A DNA stretch of 49,503 nt from Curtobacterium luteum (GCF_014646995.1 NZ_BMOI01000020.1:1-49503), one strand, 5' to 3'; positions 23,588 through 31,899 are shown, counted from the stretch's first letter. Notes: generated from the sequence alone by a model not told the origin. Numbers and translations are program-made.

Positions 23588-24946
23588 CTACTGCTTCACG
23601 AAGCCGGCGTAGTCGTCCTGGAGCGTCTTCGTGTACTGCTCCGGGCTGGCCTTGCCCGCGACGAGGTCCTGCATCGCCGCCGTGATGGTGTCGTAGAACG
23701 TCGGGGTCGCGTAGTCGAGGTACGGCGTGATGCTGTTCGACGACGAGATCGACTCGTACTCGCTCGTGATGTCACCGGCGATCGTGCCCGACGCGGGGGA
23801 GTCGCCGTCCGGGACGACGGTCGGCAGGTTGCCCTTGTCGACGAGCACCTTCGCGGCGTCCTTGTTCGTGACGAAGTCGATGTACGCGGCGGCGGCGTTC
23901 GCGTTCCCCGTCTTCGACGTGATCGCCCACGCGAGGCCCTCACCACCCATCGTGACCGGGCCGCTGGCGCCGTCCGGGGTGAGGGCGGTGAACCCGATGT
24001 CCTTCGCCGAGGCGGCCGCCTCGAGTGTGGCCTGGTACCAGGTGCCGGTGATGAGGAAGGCGGACTGGCCCTTCCCGAACGCGGCGACGGCGTCGTCACG
24101 CGAGACACCGTTGGCGCCCTCGGTGACGTAGCCTTTGTCGACCCAGCCCGTGATCGTCTTCGCGGCCTGCACCTCGTCGGAACCGGTCCAGCTGCCGGAC
24201 TTGCCCGCGACGAGGTCGTTCACCGCGTCGTGCCCGGCGAGGGCGGAGAGCACGAGCCCGTAGAGGTGGATGCCCGGGCTCTTCTCGACGTCGCCGTAGC
24301 TGAGCGGCAGCGTGCCCGACGCCTTGACCTGCTGCATGTCCTCGGTGAGCTCGGCGACCGTCTTCGGGGGCGAGTCGATGCCCGCCTTCCGCAGGACCGC
24401 CTTGTTGTAGTAGAGGCCCACGAGTTCGCCGGTCTGCGAGACGCCGTAGAGGTCGTCACCCTGCCACGTCTTCCCGTCCGACGAGAACGAGTTCAGCTTG
24501 AGGAGGCTCGACGGGTAGTACGAGTCCCAGCCGTACAGCTTCGCGTAGTCGTCGACCGGGCGGAGGAACCCCGCCTTCACGAAGGCACCCATGTCCGGGT
24601 ACCCCTGGTTCGCCTGGACGACGTCCGGCGGGTTGTTGCCGGAGAGCGCGAGCTTGAGCGTCGTCTTGAGGTCGGCGAAGGACCGCGACACCCGCTTGAT
24701 GGTGATGTTCGGGTGCGCCTTCTCGAACTCGTCGTTGAGCTCCTGCTGCGCATCGTTGATGCCCGTGTCGGTGTTCTGGTCCCACACGGTCAGCGTGGTC
24801 TTGCCCGATCCGACGTCCTTCGACACCGGTCCGAGGCTCTGGGACGCGGCCGGGGCAGCCGATCCGCCCGGGGTGCAGCCGGTCAGGCCGATGGCCACGG
24901 CCGCCGCGACGCCGAGGAGGAGCGTCGCCTTGCTGGAGTGCTTCAT
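23588..24946 (-). CDS. Sugar-binding lipoprotein of an ABC importer
   Basis: This 452-residue family 1 extracellular solute-binding protein has a lipoprotein signal peptide (KHSSKATLLLGVAAAVAIG) with C24 in LTGC as lipidation site. The mature body has the expected lobes, including TLTVWDQNTDTG at its start, GNNPPDVVQANQGY and the late GGEGLAWAITSKTGN. It captures a sugar outside the cell and hands it to the two permeases that follow. The neighbouring kinase and GH4 glycosidase suggest a glycoside or disaccharide ligand, but the exact sugar cannot be read from sequence. An array of five 14-bp repeats lies just upstream of the start. Confidence 0.94.
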   Translation of the reverse strand: MKHSSKATLLLGVAAAVAIGLTGCTPGGSAAPAASQSLGPVSKDVGSGKTTLTVWDQNTDTGINDAQQELNDEFEKAHPNITIKRVSRSFADLKTTLKLALSGNNPPDVVQANQGYPDMGAFVKAGFLRPVDDYAKLYGWDSYYPSSLLKLNSFSSDGKTWQGDDLYGVSQTGELVGLYYNKAVLRKAGIDSPPKTVAELTEDMQQVKASGTLPLSYGDVEKSPGIHLYGLVLSALAGHDAVNDLVAGKSGSWTGSDEVQAAKTITGWVDKGYVTEGANGVSRDDAVAAFGKGQSAFLITGTWYQATLEAAASAKDIGFTALTPDGASGPVTMGGEGLAWAITSKTGNANAAAAYIDFVTNKDAAKVLVDKGNLPTVVPDGDSPASGTIAGDITSEYESISSSNSITPYLDYATPTFYDTITAAMQDLVAGKASPEQYTKTLQDDYAGFVKQ

Positions 24947-24957
24947 GGTGGTCCGTT

Positions 24958-25027
24958 CTGCGAGGGAAGGGATGCGAGGGAAGGGATGCGAGGGAGGGGA
25001 TGCGAGGGGAGGGATGCGAGGGAGGGG
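24958..25027. repeat. Five tandem 14-bp repeats in the importer operon leader
   Basis: Unit ATGCGAGGGAAGGG (plus strand), five copies with small changes (AAGGG/GAGGG), the first with C in place of A. On the transcribed strand it reads as a pyrimidine-rich CCCTTCCCTCGCAT array, between the kinase stop and the start of the binding protein gene, 12 nt from that start. It could affect ribosome access or mRNA processing, raising binding-protein level relative to the kinase; this is inferred. Confidence 0.85.
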
Positions 25028-25037
25028 ACGGGACGGG

Positions 25038-26003
25038 TCAGGCTCCAGCGAGCGCGACCGGGTCGAGGAACGACCAGTCGTCGTCGGGAGCGGCCCGCTG
25101 CAGGAACGCGCGGAGCTGCGCGGGGTGCGGGGCGCTCGCCGCACCGCCGAGCCCGGTGACGGCGAACGCGGCGGAGGCGGCACCGAACCGCAGCCGCGTG
25201 GCGAGGTCCCAGCCGTGGTGCGCTCCGGCCATGAACGCCGCGACGAACACGTCACCGGCGCCCGTGGGGTCCACCACGTCGACGGGGATCGTGCTCGCGG
25301 TGACGACGCCGTGCTCCGAGTCCACCGCGACAACGCCGTCCGCACCGCGGGTGACGACGGCGAGCGGGACGCGCTCGGCGAGGGCCTTCGCCGCGTCGAG
25401 GGCGGTGTCGGTGCGGGTGTAGCGCATGGCCTCGACGTCGTTCGGGACGAAGACGTCGATCTCGGCGAGCCGGTCGAGCACGTCGCCGGACCACTCGCCC
25501 GTGTGGTCCCACCCGACGCCGCCGACCACGGTGGTGCCGGTGGCGCGGAGTGCGGCGACCCAGGCCGGGAGCGGTCGCGCGATGCCGACGTGCGTCGCGG
25601 ACACCGGGCCGAGGTCGTCGGGCACCACGAGCGGGCCGAGGTGCTCCTCGTACGTGATGAAGCTCCGGTCCTCGGGGCCGGTCAGTGCCACGGACACCGG
25701 GCTCTGGTGCCCGGGGACGAGCTCGAGCAGGCTCGTGTCGAGGAACGGTTCCTCGGTGAGGACCCGGTGCACGTGGCGCCCGAGGACGTCGTCGCCGAGG
25801 CGGCTGAGCAACCGGGTCGGTGCTCCGGCGCGTGCGGCCGCGACCGCGCGGTTCGCGACCCCACCCGGCGTCACCGTGAAGGCGTCGGCGTAGACCTCGG
25901 CGCCCTGCTCCGGCGCGGTCACCCCCGCGAACACGAGGTCGCAGTAGACGTCGCCCGCGAAGAGCAGCGCTCCTCGGGCCGGCGTCGGGTCGGTACGGGT
26001 CAC
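25038..26003 (-). CDS. PfkB-family carbohydrate kinase
   Basis: This 321-residue sugar or nucleoside kinase of the ribokinase/PfkB family has both signatures: the N-terminal GGVANRAVAAARAG (47-60) and the C-terminal anion-hole DPTGAGDVF with catalytic base D251. It transfers phosphate from ATP to a sugar in the cytosol. GTG start facing the DeoR gene across a divergent promoter. It heads the importer operon and so probably phosphorylates the imported sugar or its cleavage product. A role in preparing the substrate for the GH4 enzyme is possible, since most characterised GH4 6-phospho-glycosidases need a phosphorylated sugar. Confidence 0.92.
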   Translation of the reverse strand: MTRTDPTPARGALLFAGDVYCDLVFAGVTAPEQGAEVYADAFTVTPGGVANRAVAAARAGAPTRLLSRLGDDVLGRHVHRVLTEEPFLDTSLLELVPGHQSPVSVALTGPEDRSFITYEEHLGPLVVPDDLGPVSATHVGIARPLPAWVAALRATGTTVVGGVGWDHTGEWSGDVLDRLAEIDVFVPNDVEAMRYTRTDTALDAAKALAERVPLAVVTRGADGVVAVDSEHGVVTASTIPVDVVDPTGAGDVFVAAFMAGAHHGWDLATRLRFGAASAAFAVTGLGGAASAPHPAQLRAFLQRAAPDDDWSFLDPVALAGA

Positions 26004-26074
26004 GGCTGCTCCTCGTCGTCGCGGATCAGGGGACGACCGCGGTTGCTCAAGCCTGCGCGATCGGTGTTGCGGTG

Positions 26075-26103
26075 ACGTTACTCGATTGCACCAGATTTGT
26101 TAA
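26075..26103 (-). promoter_or_regulatory. Promoter of the kinase-importer operon
   Basis: Read on the minus strand, TTAACA (26103-26098) and TAACGT (26080-26075) are 17 nt apart, a good sigma-70-type match in the only AT-rich patch of the gap. The kinase start lies about 70 nt further on. Confidence 0.6.
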
Positions 26104-26137
26104 GTGTGCTCGATTCAGCCCGGTGTTCTGCGCACTC

Positions 26138-26168
26138 TTGCACGATCGTGCGCGAGTCGCGCTACAGT
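26138..26168 (+). promoter_or_regulatory. Promoter of deoR-GH4, probably leaderless
   Basis: TTGCAC (26138-26143) and TACAGT (26163-26168) are separated by 19 nt, which is long. The -10 ends 6 nt before the ATG, so transcription should start at or next to the A of the start codon, giving a leaderless mRNA. No Shine-Dalgarno sequence is present, which agrees. Confidence 0.55.
26140..26151. promoter_or_regulatory. Palindromic operator candidate for the DeoR regulator
   Basis: GCACGATCGTGC is a perfect 12-bp palindrome overlapping the -35 element of the deoR-type gene, in the gap between regulator and kinase. Autoregulation by the DeoR protein is a reasonable inference. Confidence 0.5.
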
Positions 26169-26174
26169 GGCGGC

Positions 26175-26978
26175 ATGATCCTGCGCGAGCGGCAGAACCG
26201 CATCATCAAGGCGTTGCACGACGACGGTGCCGCCTCCGTGCAGGAGCTCGCCGCCGCGCTCGCGGTCAGCGCGGCGACGATCCGACGTGACCTCGAGATG
26301 CTCGACCGCAACGGCGAGCTCGTGCGCACCTGGGGTGGCGCCGTCCTCGCGCCGCGCCAGACGGCCCGCGACGTCCCCCGCGACGAACCCCGGGCGACCG
26401 AGGACGACGAGGTGGTGGAGGCGCCGTTCGAGGCGGCCGGCGACTACGACCTCAAGCACCGCATGGCCGTCGCCGCGGCCGCGATGGTGCAGGACGGTCA
26501 GGTGGTCATCCTCGACATCGGCACGACGACGCCGCTCGTCGCTGAGCTGCTCCGCGGGCGCGACATCACCGTGATCACGACGAACCTCGCCGTCTTCGAC
26601 GTGCTCCGCGACGACGAGGCCGTCCGGCTCGTCCTGCTCGGCGGTGTCGTGCGGCGCAACTACCGCACGCTCGTCGGCTCGCTCGCCGAGGCCGCGCTCG
26701 ACCAGGTCAGCGCGGACGTGCTGTTCCTGTCGTGCACGGGCGTCCGCGCGAACGGTCACGTCGTGGACAACATGGCGGTCGAGGCGCCGATCAAGCAGTC
26801 GATGATCGCGGCGGCCGAACGCGTCGTGCTCCTCGCCTCCGAAGCGAAGTTCCCCGGGACAGGCGCGCTCCGGCTTTGTTCCCTCACCGACGTCGACGTG
26901 CTGATCACCACGACCGGCGCACCCGACGACACACTCGCCCACAGCCGGAACGCCGGCGGAGAGGTCATCACCACATGA
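26175..26978 (+). CDS. DeoR-family transcriptional regulator of the sugar locus
   Basis: This 267-residue regulator has an N-terminal DeoR winged helix (RQNRIIKALHDDGAASVQEL through SAATIRRDLEML and WGGAVL, residues 5-55). Its C-terminal DeoRC sugar-phosphate sensor domain includes DIGTTTPLVAELL and TTNLAVFDVL. Members usually repress a sugar locus until a phosphorylated sugar binds. It is divergent from the kinase-importer operon, and its stop overlaps the GH4 start as ATGA, so it should control the whole locus. Residues 56-85 form an acidic, Arg/Pro-rich linker longer than usual. The start is the ATG directly after the -10. Confidence 0.92.
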   Translation: MILRERQNRIIKALHDDGAASVQELAAALAVSAATIRRDLEMLDRNGELVRTWGGAVLAPRQTARDVPRDEPRATEDDEVVEAPFEAAGDYDLKHRMAVAAAAMVQDGQVVILDIGTTTPLVAELLRGRDITVITTNLAVFDVLRDDEAVRLVLLGGVVRRNYRTLVGSLAEAALDQVSADVLFLSCTGVRANGHVVDNMAVEAPIKQSMIAAAERVVLLASEAKFPGTGALRLCSLTDVDVLITTTGAPDDTLAHSRNAGGEVITT

Positions 26979-28333
26979 AGCTCTGCATCCTCGGAGGCGG
27001 CGGGTTCCGCACGCCGTACGTGTACCAGGCACTGCTCCGCGACACCGGTTCCCCCCGCGTCGAGCGGGTCGCGCTCTACGACGTCGACGAAGTCCGACTG
27101 CACGCGATGGTCGCGATCCTCACGGAGCTCGCCGCCGACTTCCCGGACGCACCGGTCCTCGAACCGACCACCGACCTGCACCGTGCCGTCGAGGGCAGTG
27201 ACTACGTGTTCGCGGCGCTCCGCGTCGGGGGGCTCGAAGGACGCCGCTGCGACGAGCACGTCGCACTCGACCTGAACGTCATCGGGCAGGAGACCACCGG
27301 TCCCGGCGGTCTGGCCTACGCGATCCGCACCGTCCCGGTCATGGTCGAGGCGGCGAAGGTCATCAAGGACCTCGCACCGAACGCCTACGTCATGAACTTC
27401 ACGAACCCGGCCGGCATCATCACCGAGGCGATGCAGTCCGTCCTCGGGGACCGCGTGCTCGGCATCTGCGACACCCCGTCCGGCCTCGGTCGCCGCGTCG
27501 CCGGGATGCTCGGACTCGACCACACCCGCGTCCAGATGGACTACGTCGGGCTGAACCACCTCGGCTGGATGCGACGGGTCATGTACGACGGCCGTGACGT
27601 GCTGCCCGAGCTGATGGCCGACGACGACCGCCTCGGCGCGATGGAGGAGGGCCACGTCTTCGGCCTCGACTGGATCCGGTCCCTCGGGTCGATCCCGAAC
27701 GAGTACCTGTTCTACTACTACTTCAACCGCGACGCCGTGCGCTCCATCATCGGCTCCGGGAAGACGCGCGGTGACTTCCTCGCCGAGAGCCAGTCGGCGT
27801 TCTACGACCGCGCGAGCGCCGCGGGCGACGGTGTCGCCGAGCTCTGGCGCGAGACCGTCGAGCGGCGGAGCGCCTCGTACATGGCGGAGGCGAAGGGCGG
27901 CACCCAGGACGAGCCGCTCGACCCGAAGGAGCGCGAGACCGACCCGTCGCACCAGGGGTACGCCGGCGTCGCACTCGGCGTGATGGCGGCGATCAGCCGG
28001 AACGAGCGCCAGACGATGATCCTCAACGTCCGGAACAACGGCACCATCGCCGGGCTGCCCCGTGACGCCGTCGTCGAGGTCCCGACGATGGTGGACGCGA
28101 ACGGCGTGCACCCGATGACGACCGACCAGCCCGACCTGCACCAGATCGGACTCATGTCGCAGGTCAAGGCCGTCGAGCGGCACACCATCGCCGCGGCGCT
28201 CACCGGGTCGAAGGACGAGGCGGTGAAGGCGTTCGCGCTGCACCCGCTCGTCGACAGCGTGTCCGTCGCCCGTGACCTCGTGCGCGGGTACGTCGACCGC
28301 ATCCCGGAGGTCGCGGCGGTGCTCACGAAGTAG
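26975..28333 (+). CDS. GH4 family 6-phospho-glycosidase-like enzyme
   Basis: This 452-residue glycosidase belongs to family 4, which uses NAD+ and a divalent metal in an unusual redox-elimination mechanism. The Rossmann start KLCILGGGGFRTPYV, the NFTNPAGIITEA block (141-152) and the metal ligands C165 (GICDTPSG) and H195 (GLNHLGW) are visible. It most resembles the 6-phospho-beta-glucosidase branch. Such enzymes usually follow PTS import, but here the sugar enters by an ABC importer, so a kinase must phosphorylate it first, or the enzyme acts on unphosphorylated sugar. Coupled to the DeoR gene (ATGA overlap). Confidence 0.9.
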   Translation: MKLCILGGGGFRTPYVYQALLRDTGSPRVERVALYDVDEVRLHAMVAILTELAADFPDAPVLEPTTDLHRAVEGSDYVFAALRVGGLEGRRCDEHVALDLNVIGQETTGPGGLAYAIRTVPVMVEAAKVIKDLAPNAYVMNFTNPAGIITEAMQSVLGDRVLGICDTPSGLGRRVAGMLGLDHTRVQMDYVGLNHLGWMRRVMYDGRDVLPELMADDDRLGAMEEGHVFGLDWIRSLGSIPNEYLFYYYFNRDAVRSIIGSGKTRGDFLAESQSAFYDRASAAGDGVAELWRETVERRSASYMAEAKGGTQDEPLDPKERETDPSHQGYAGVALGVMAAISRNERQTMILNVRNNGTIAGLPRDAVVEVPTMVDANGVHPMTTDQPDLHQIGLMSQVKAVERHTIAAALTGSKDEAVKAFALHPLVDSVSVARDLVRGYVDRIPEVAAVLTK

Positions 28334-28581
28334 CGCTGGCCCGGGCCGGAACCGGACCACCAGCGAGACCCCGAGGAGCCGGAGCCGCGACCGCGGCCCC
28401 CACGACCGCGGTCGCGGACGACCGGATTCCCCTCACCGAGACCAGCATGGCCCGGCGCGCGGAGCGCGCGCATCATCCGGAGGGATGAAGAGCTGAAGTG
28501 CGCTCACCGCCCTGCCGGGCCGTGCCGGCCTGGAGGCGCGGGGCGGGCCCGTCCCGTGCCTCCAGGCCGGTCGTCGTCGGC
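28334..28581. other. 248-nt convergent spacer, no gene seen
   Basis: Between the GH4 gene and the DUF347 gene, which run toward each other. Apart from the terminator hairpin near its right end and the short palindromic stretch GCGCGCGGAGCGCGCGC around 28457-28473, nothing coding or regulatory was recognised. Confidence 0.6.
28527..28568. terminator. 21-bp stem terminator between convergent genes
   Basis: Left arm 28527-28547 starting GGCCTGGAGGCGCGGGG pairs with right arm 28548-28568 ending GTGCCTCCAGGCC over 21 positions, with two G-U wobbles. The innermost bases form the loop. It ends the GH4 unit and, read the other way, the DUF347-DedA unit. Confidence 0.75.
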
Positions 28582-29376
28582 TCAGGGACCGGTCACCGGC
28601 TGCGCCGGGTGATCGGGTGCCGGCCGTCGTGATCGCCGCCGTCCGCGCTCCACGCTCGTCCACGCCACCGCGCCCGTGAGCACCACCAGCAGGCAGAGAC
28701 TGACCACGCCCGTGCCGACGTCCAGCCCGCCGCGGTCCTGGGGGACCGCGACCCAGTCCGCGAAGGACGCGCCGACCGGTCGGGTCAGGACGTAGGCGGT
28801 CCAGAACCCCGCGACCTGACCGAGCACCCGGACGCCGGCGGCGAGCGCCACGAGCAGGACGAGGCCGGTGAAGACGAGGCCGCCGCCGAGGTAGCCGAGA
28901 CCGAACCCGCCCGCGGCGAGGTCGCCGGCAGCGGTCCCCATCGCGAACGTCGCCACCACGGCGGCCCAGTAGAACAGCTGGCGCCGCGTGCTCGTGACTC
29001 GGTGGACGTCGAGGGTGCCCTCGACACGGCGCCACACGACGAAGACCGCGACCAGGGCGATCAGGAAGATCGGCGTGGAGACCGTGTAGGGCACGCCGAG
29101 CGCCACGTGGACCACGTCAGCGACCATCGTGCCGAACACGCCGACCATCGACACGGCACCCCAGTACAGCCAGGGGCGGTACCGGTCGGTGCGGAGCTGG
29201 ACAGCGAGGACCATGCCGAACACGGCCGCGGTGAGGAGCACGGTCGGCACCGGGTCGAACCGGGTGACGAGGAAGTCCGAGAGCGCTTCGCCCATGGCCG
29301 TGGTGAGGACCTTGGTCACCCAGAACGAGACGGACGGGTCGGGGACGCGGTTCCGCAGCGGACCGGTGGCGGTCAC
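28582..29376 (-). CDS. DUF347/COG4705 membrane protein
   Basis: The 264-residue integral membrane protein has about eight predicted membrane segments arranged as repeats of the DUF347 (COG4705) unit. Repeat marks are VPDPSVSFWVTKVLTTAMGE near the N-terminus, YWGAVSMVGVFGTMVADV, FYWAAVVATFAMGTAAGDL and AYVLTRPVGASFADW. Family function is unknown; some authors have suggested metal (manganese or similar) transport. It is followed downstream by the terminator and overlaps the dedA stop (GTGA). A paralogue lies on the other side of dedA. Confidence 0.87.
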   Translation of the reverse strand: MTATGPLRNRVPDPSVSFWVTKVLTTAMGEALSDFLVTRFDPVPTVLLTAAVFGMVLAVQLRTDRYRPWLYWGAVSMVGVFGTMVADVVHVALGVPYTVSTPIFLIALVAVFVVWRRVEGTLDVHRVTSTRRQLFYWAAVVATFAMGTAAGDLAAGGFGLGYLGGGLVFTGLVLLVALAAGVRVLGQVAGFWTAYVLTRPVGASFADWVAVPQDRGGLDVGTGVVSLCLLVVLTGAVAWTSVERGRRRSRRPAPDHPAQPVTGP

Positions 29377-30074
29377 CGCTCGTCGCCCGCTGCGGCGCGG
29401 GCCTGCGCGTCCGTCGGGACGCCCCGGCCCGCCTGCTCGTCGCGTCGGGTGCGGCGGGCGACGTGCCGGCGACGCAGCGCACCGATCACGATCGGCAGGA
29501 CCGAGACGACGACGATCACGATCATCAGCGCGTCGATGTTGTGCGAGACCAACGGGATGCCGCCGAGGAGGACGCCGACGACCGTGAGCCCGACCGCCCA
29601 GGAGATCGCTCCGATCAGGTTGAACAGCAGGAAGCGCCGGTAGTGCATCCGCGCGGTCCCGGCGGCGAGCGGCACGTAGGTGCGGACGATGGGGACGAAG
29701 CGACCGAGCACCAGGCTCAGGCCGCCCCACCGTGTGAAGAACGCCTCGGCCTCCTCCAGCCGCGCCGTGGTGAGGATCCGCGCGTCGTCCCGGAAGAGAC
29801 GCCGGCCGTACCGTTTCCCGAGCCAGTACCCGACCTGGTCACCCGCGACCGCGGCGACGGACGCGACGATCGCGACCTGCCACGGCGCGATGCCGAGGGT
29901 GCCACTGATGATCGCAGCGGTGACGAGCAGCGAGTCCCCTGGCAGGAACGGGAAGAGCACCCCGGACTCGATGAAGATCAGGACGGCGATGCCGGCGAGG
30001 ACGTCGGGACCGAAGGCGTGGAGCACGGACGCTGCGTCGAAGAGGCTCACGGCGAGCGGGACTGAGGAGAGCAC
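29373..30074 (-). CDS. DedA family membrane protein
   Basis: This 233-residue DedA/VTT-domain protein has the conserved FIESGVLFPFLPGDSLL (34-50) and GRFVPIVRTYVPLAAG with re-entrant-loop character, and about five membrane segments. DedA proteins act in membrane lipid homeostasis; several are flippases for undecaprenyl phosphate or phospholipids. The basic, Ala-rich tail (RRRHVARRTRRDEQ) is cytoplasmic. GTG start with GGAAGG upstream. It lies between two DUF347 paralogues on the same strand, 49 nt after the first. Confidence 0.92.
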   Translation of the reverse strand: MLSSVPLAVSLFDAASVLHAFGPDVLAGIAVLIFIESGVLFPFLPGDSLLVTAAIISGTLGIAPWQVAIVASVAAVAGDQVGYWLGKRYGRRLFRDDARILTTARLEEAEAFFTRWGGLSLVLGRFVPIVRTYVPLAAGTARMHYRRFLLFNLIGAISWAVGLTVVGVLLGGIPLVSHNIDALMIVIVVVSVLPIVIGALRRRHVARRTRRDEQAGRGVPTDAQARAAAGDER

Positions 30075-30123
30075 GAGGGTCCTTCCGGGGACGAGCAGGA
30101 CGAGCAGGACGAGCAGGACGGGC

Positions 30124-30921
30124 TCAGACGGCGGGCTGCGGGCGTGCTGTGTCGTCGCGGCGCATGCGGACCACGAGCCAGCTGATGATGGCGACGATCA
30201 CCACGAGGAACACGATGCTCGTCGTGATGGTCCCGACGCCCAGGCCTCCGTCCTGTACCGGGGAGGAGAGGAGGTCGCCCGTCGACGCACCGAGCGGACG
30301 GGTGAGGATGTAGGCGATCCAGAAGCAGACGACGGGGCCCCGCCGGCCGACCGCCCACGCGGCAGCGGTCACCGCGATGGCGCCTGCGAAGAGCAGCAGG
30401 GCCGGGAAGTAGCCGAGCCCGGTCTGTTCCGCGATGAGGTCCCCGGCAGCGGTGCCGAGCGCGAACGTGAACAGGATGGCGAGCCAGTAGAACGATTCGC
30501 GGCGGACCATGTCGATGCTGTGGATCGACAGGGTGCCCTCGACGCGGTACCAGACGACGAAGACCGCGAGCAGCGCGATTCCGAACACCGCCGTGCTCAC
30601 CACGAGCGGGACCCCGAGTCCGTCGGTCAGGTTGTCGGTGACGCAGGTGCCGACGATGCTGATGAGCACCACCGTGACCCAGTACAGCACCGGACGGTAG
30701 GTCCGAGCGCGGAACTGCAGGACGAGGAACACCACGAGCGCGACCGCCATGATGAGCGTCGTCAGGGGGAGACCGAGTCCGACCGTGTCGCTGAGCAGGT
30801 CCGCGGCGGTCTCGCCGACGGTCGTGGCGAGCACCTTGATGATCCAGAAGGACGCGGTCGGGTCCGGGACCTTGTTCCGTCGTGATCGAGCGGCGACGGG
30901 CACTGCGGGCGAGTTGGACAC
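30124..30921 (-). CDS. DUF347/COG4705 membrane protein, paralogue
   Basis: This 265-residue protein is clearly paralogous to the gene beyond dedA: NKVPDPTASFWIIKVLATTVGE, RPVLYWVTVVLISIVGT, FYWLAILFTFALGTAAGDL and AYILTRPLGASTGDLL match it block by block. About eight membrane segments. The GTG start (VSNSPAVPVAARSRRN) has GAGGAGAA upstream. The 49-nt gap to dedA contains three to four GACGAGCAG repeats. The function of the family is not established. Confidence 0.87.
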   Translation of the reverse strand: MSNSPAVPVAARSRRNKVPDPTASFWIIKVLATTVGETAADLLSDTVGLGLPLTTLIMAVALVVFLVLQFRARTYRPVLYWVTVVLISIVGTCVTDNLTDGLGVPLVVSTAVFGIALLAVFVVWYRVEGTLSIHSIDMVRRESFYWLAILFTFALGTAAGDLIAEQTGLGYFPALLLFAGAIAVTAAAWAVGRRGPVVCFWIAYILTRPLGASTGDLLSSPVQDGGLGVGTITTSIVFLVVIVAIISWLVVRMRRDDTARPQPAV

Positions 30922-31265
30922 GGCGTTCTCCTCGTCGGTCGGTGGTGTCGCGGTCGGTGCGGCACGGGGGATCACGACGGTAGGGAGCGCGCCGCAAGAC
31001 TTCGCCAAGAAACCGCACCTCGTCACGGCGATCCGCCGACGAACGACCCAGACGAGGTCGGCTGCCGTCGGGACCCCTCGGGGACAGACGGTCGGCGATG
31101 TCGGCCTGGAGGCACGGGGCGGGCCCGACCCGCGCCTCCAGACCGGCACATCCCTCGTCGGCCTGTTCGCGGCAGCGCATGTGTGTCCGCGCGTCCGCGG
31201 CGGCGAGCGCCGCCGCGTGCCCCGATCCGCTCCCGCAGTCCGGGGAGCCCCGCTAGCCTTCGGCG
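30922..31265. other. 344-nt divergent intergenic region
   Basis: It lies between the DUF347 gene and the HAD hydrolase gene, transcribed away from each other. Both promoters must be here but neither is clear. It holds an imperfect GGAGGC-type hairpin (listed separately). No credible gene was found, and the ORFs that cross it are antisense extensions of neighbours. Confidence 0.6.
31102..31145. repeat. GGAGGC-stem hairpin between divergent genes
   Basis: Arms 31102-31123 and 31124-31145 pair over 22 positions with three mismatches, and the sequence is close to the hairpin at 28527-28568. No gene ends here, so a terminator is not needed. A dispersed palindromic element or the remains of an earlier gene end are both possible. 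Confidence 0.6.
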
Positions 31266-31883
31266 ATGGAGCAGTGGATCCTCTACGACGTCGGCGGCGT
31301 CCTCGAACTCGTCGACGACGACCGGTGGCCCGACGTCCTCCGGGAGACCTGGGGCGCCCGCTTCGGGCTGACGGTCGACGAGGTGCGGACCCGGCTGCGC
31401 GACGCCGATCTCCCCGACACGGCGCTGCGGACGGGCGTCGCAGACGAGTACTGGCGGAAGCTCGGTGCCGCGCTCGGGGCGACCCCGACCGAGGTCGTGA
31501 CGATGCACGCGGAGTTCTGGGACGCCTACTGCAGCGTGGCGAACGTGGAGCTCCTCGAGCACGCCCGGTCGTTGCGCGACCGGGCGAAGCTGGCGATCCT
31601 GTCGAACTCCGGCGACGGTGCCCGTGAGGAGGAAGAGCGCCGCTTCGGCTTCTCGAGCGTCTTCGATCCGATCTGCTACAGCCACGAGCAGGGCGTGGCG
31701 AAGCCGGACCCGGGTGCCTACACCACGGCCCTCGCGCGGATGGGTGCCTCGCCCGAGCAGGTCCTCTTCGTCGACGACAACGAGGGCCCGGTCCTCGGCG
31801 CGGAGCGGTGCGGCATCCGCGCAGTGCTGCACGTCCGCAACGAGGAGACCATCGCCGCGATCGAGGGTTTCCTCGCCGGCTGA
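31266..31883 (+). CDS. HAD-superfamily phosphatase-like hydrolase
   Basis: This 205-residue HAD hydrolase has motif I YDVGGVLE with nucleophile D8, motif II Ser in AILSNSGD, the motif III Lys in VAKPDPGAY and motif IV VDDNEGPVLGAE. The second Asp of motif I, usually at D+2, is Gly (G10), as in the YihX-like branch of sugar-phosphate phosphatases, so the acid/base step may use another residue. A helical cap lies at about residues 15-85. It is the last ordinary gene before the arsenic island. Substrate unknown. Confidence 0.88.
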   Translation: MEQWILYDVGGVLELVDDDRWPDVLRETWGARFGLTVDEVRTRLRDADLPDTALRTGVADEYWRKLGAALGATPTEVVTMHAEFWDAYCSVANVELLEHARSLRDRAKLAILSNSGDGAREEEERRFGFSSVFDPICYSHEQGVAKPDPGAYTTALARMGASPEQVLFVDDNEGPVLGAERCGIRAVLHVRNEETIAAIEGFLAG

Positions 31884-31899
31884 CGGGTAGCGCGGATGT

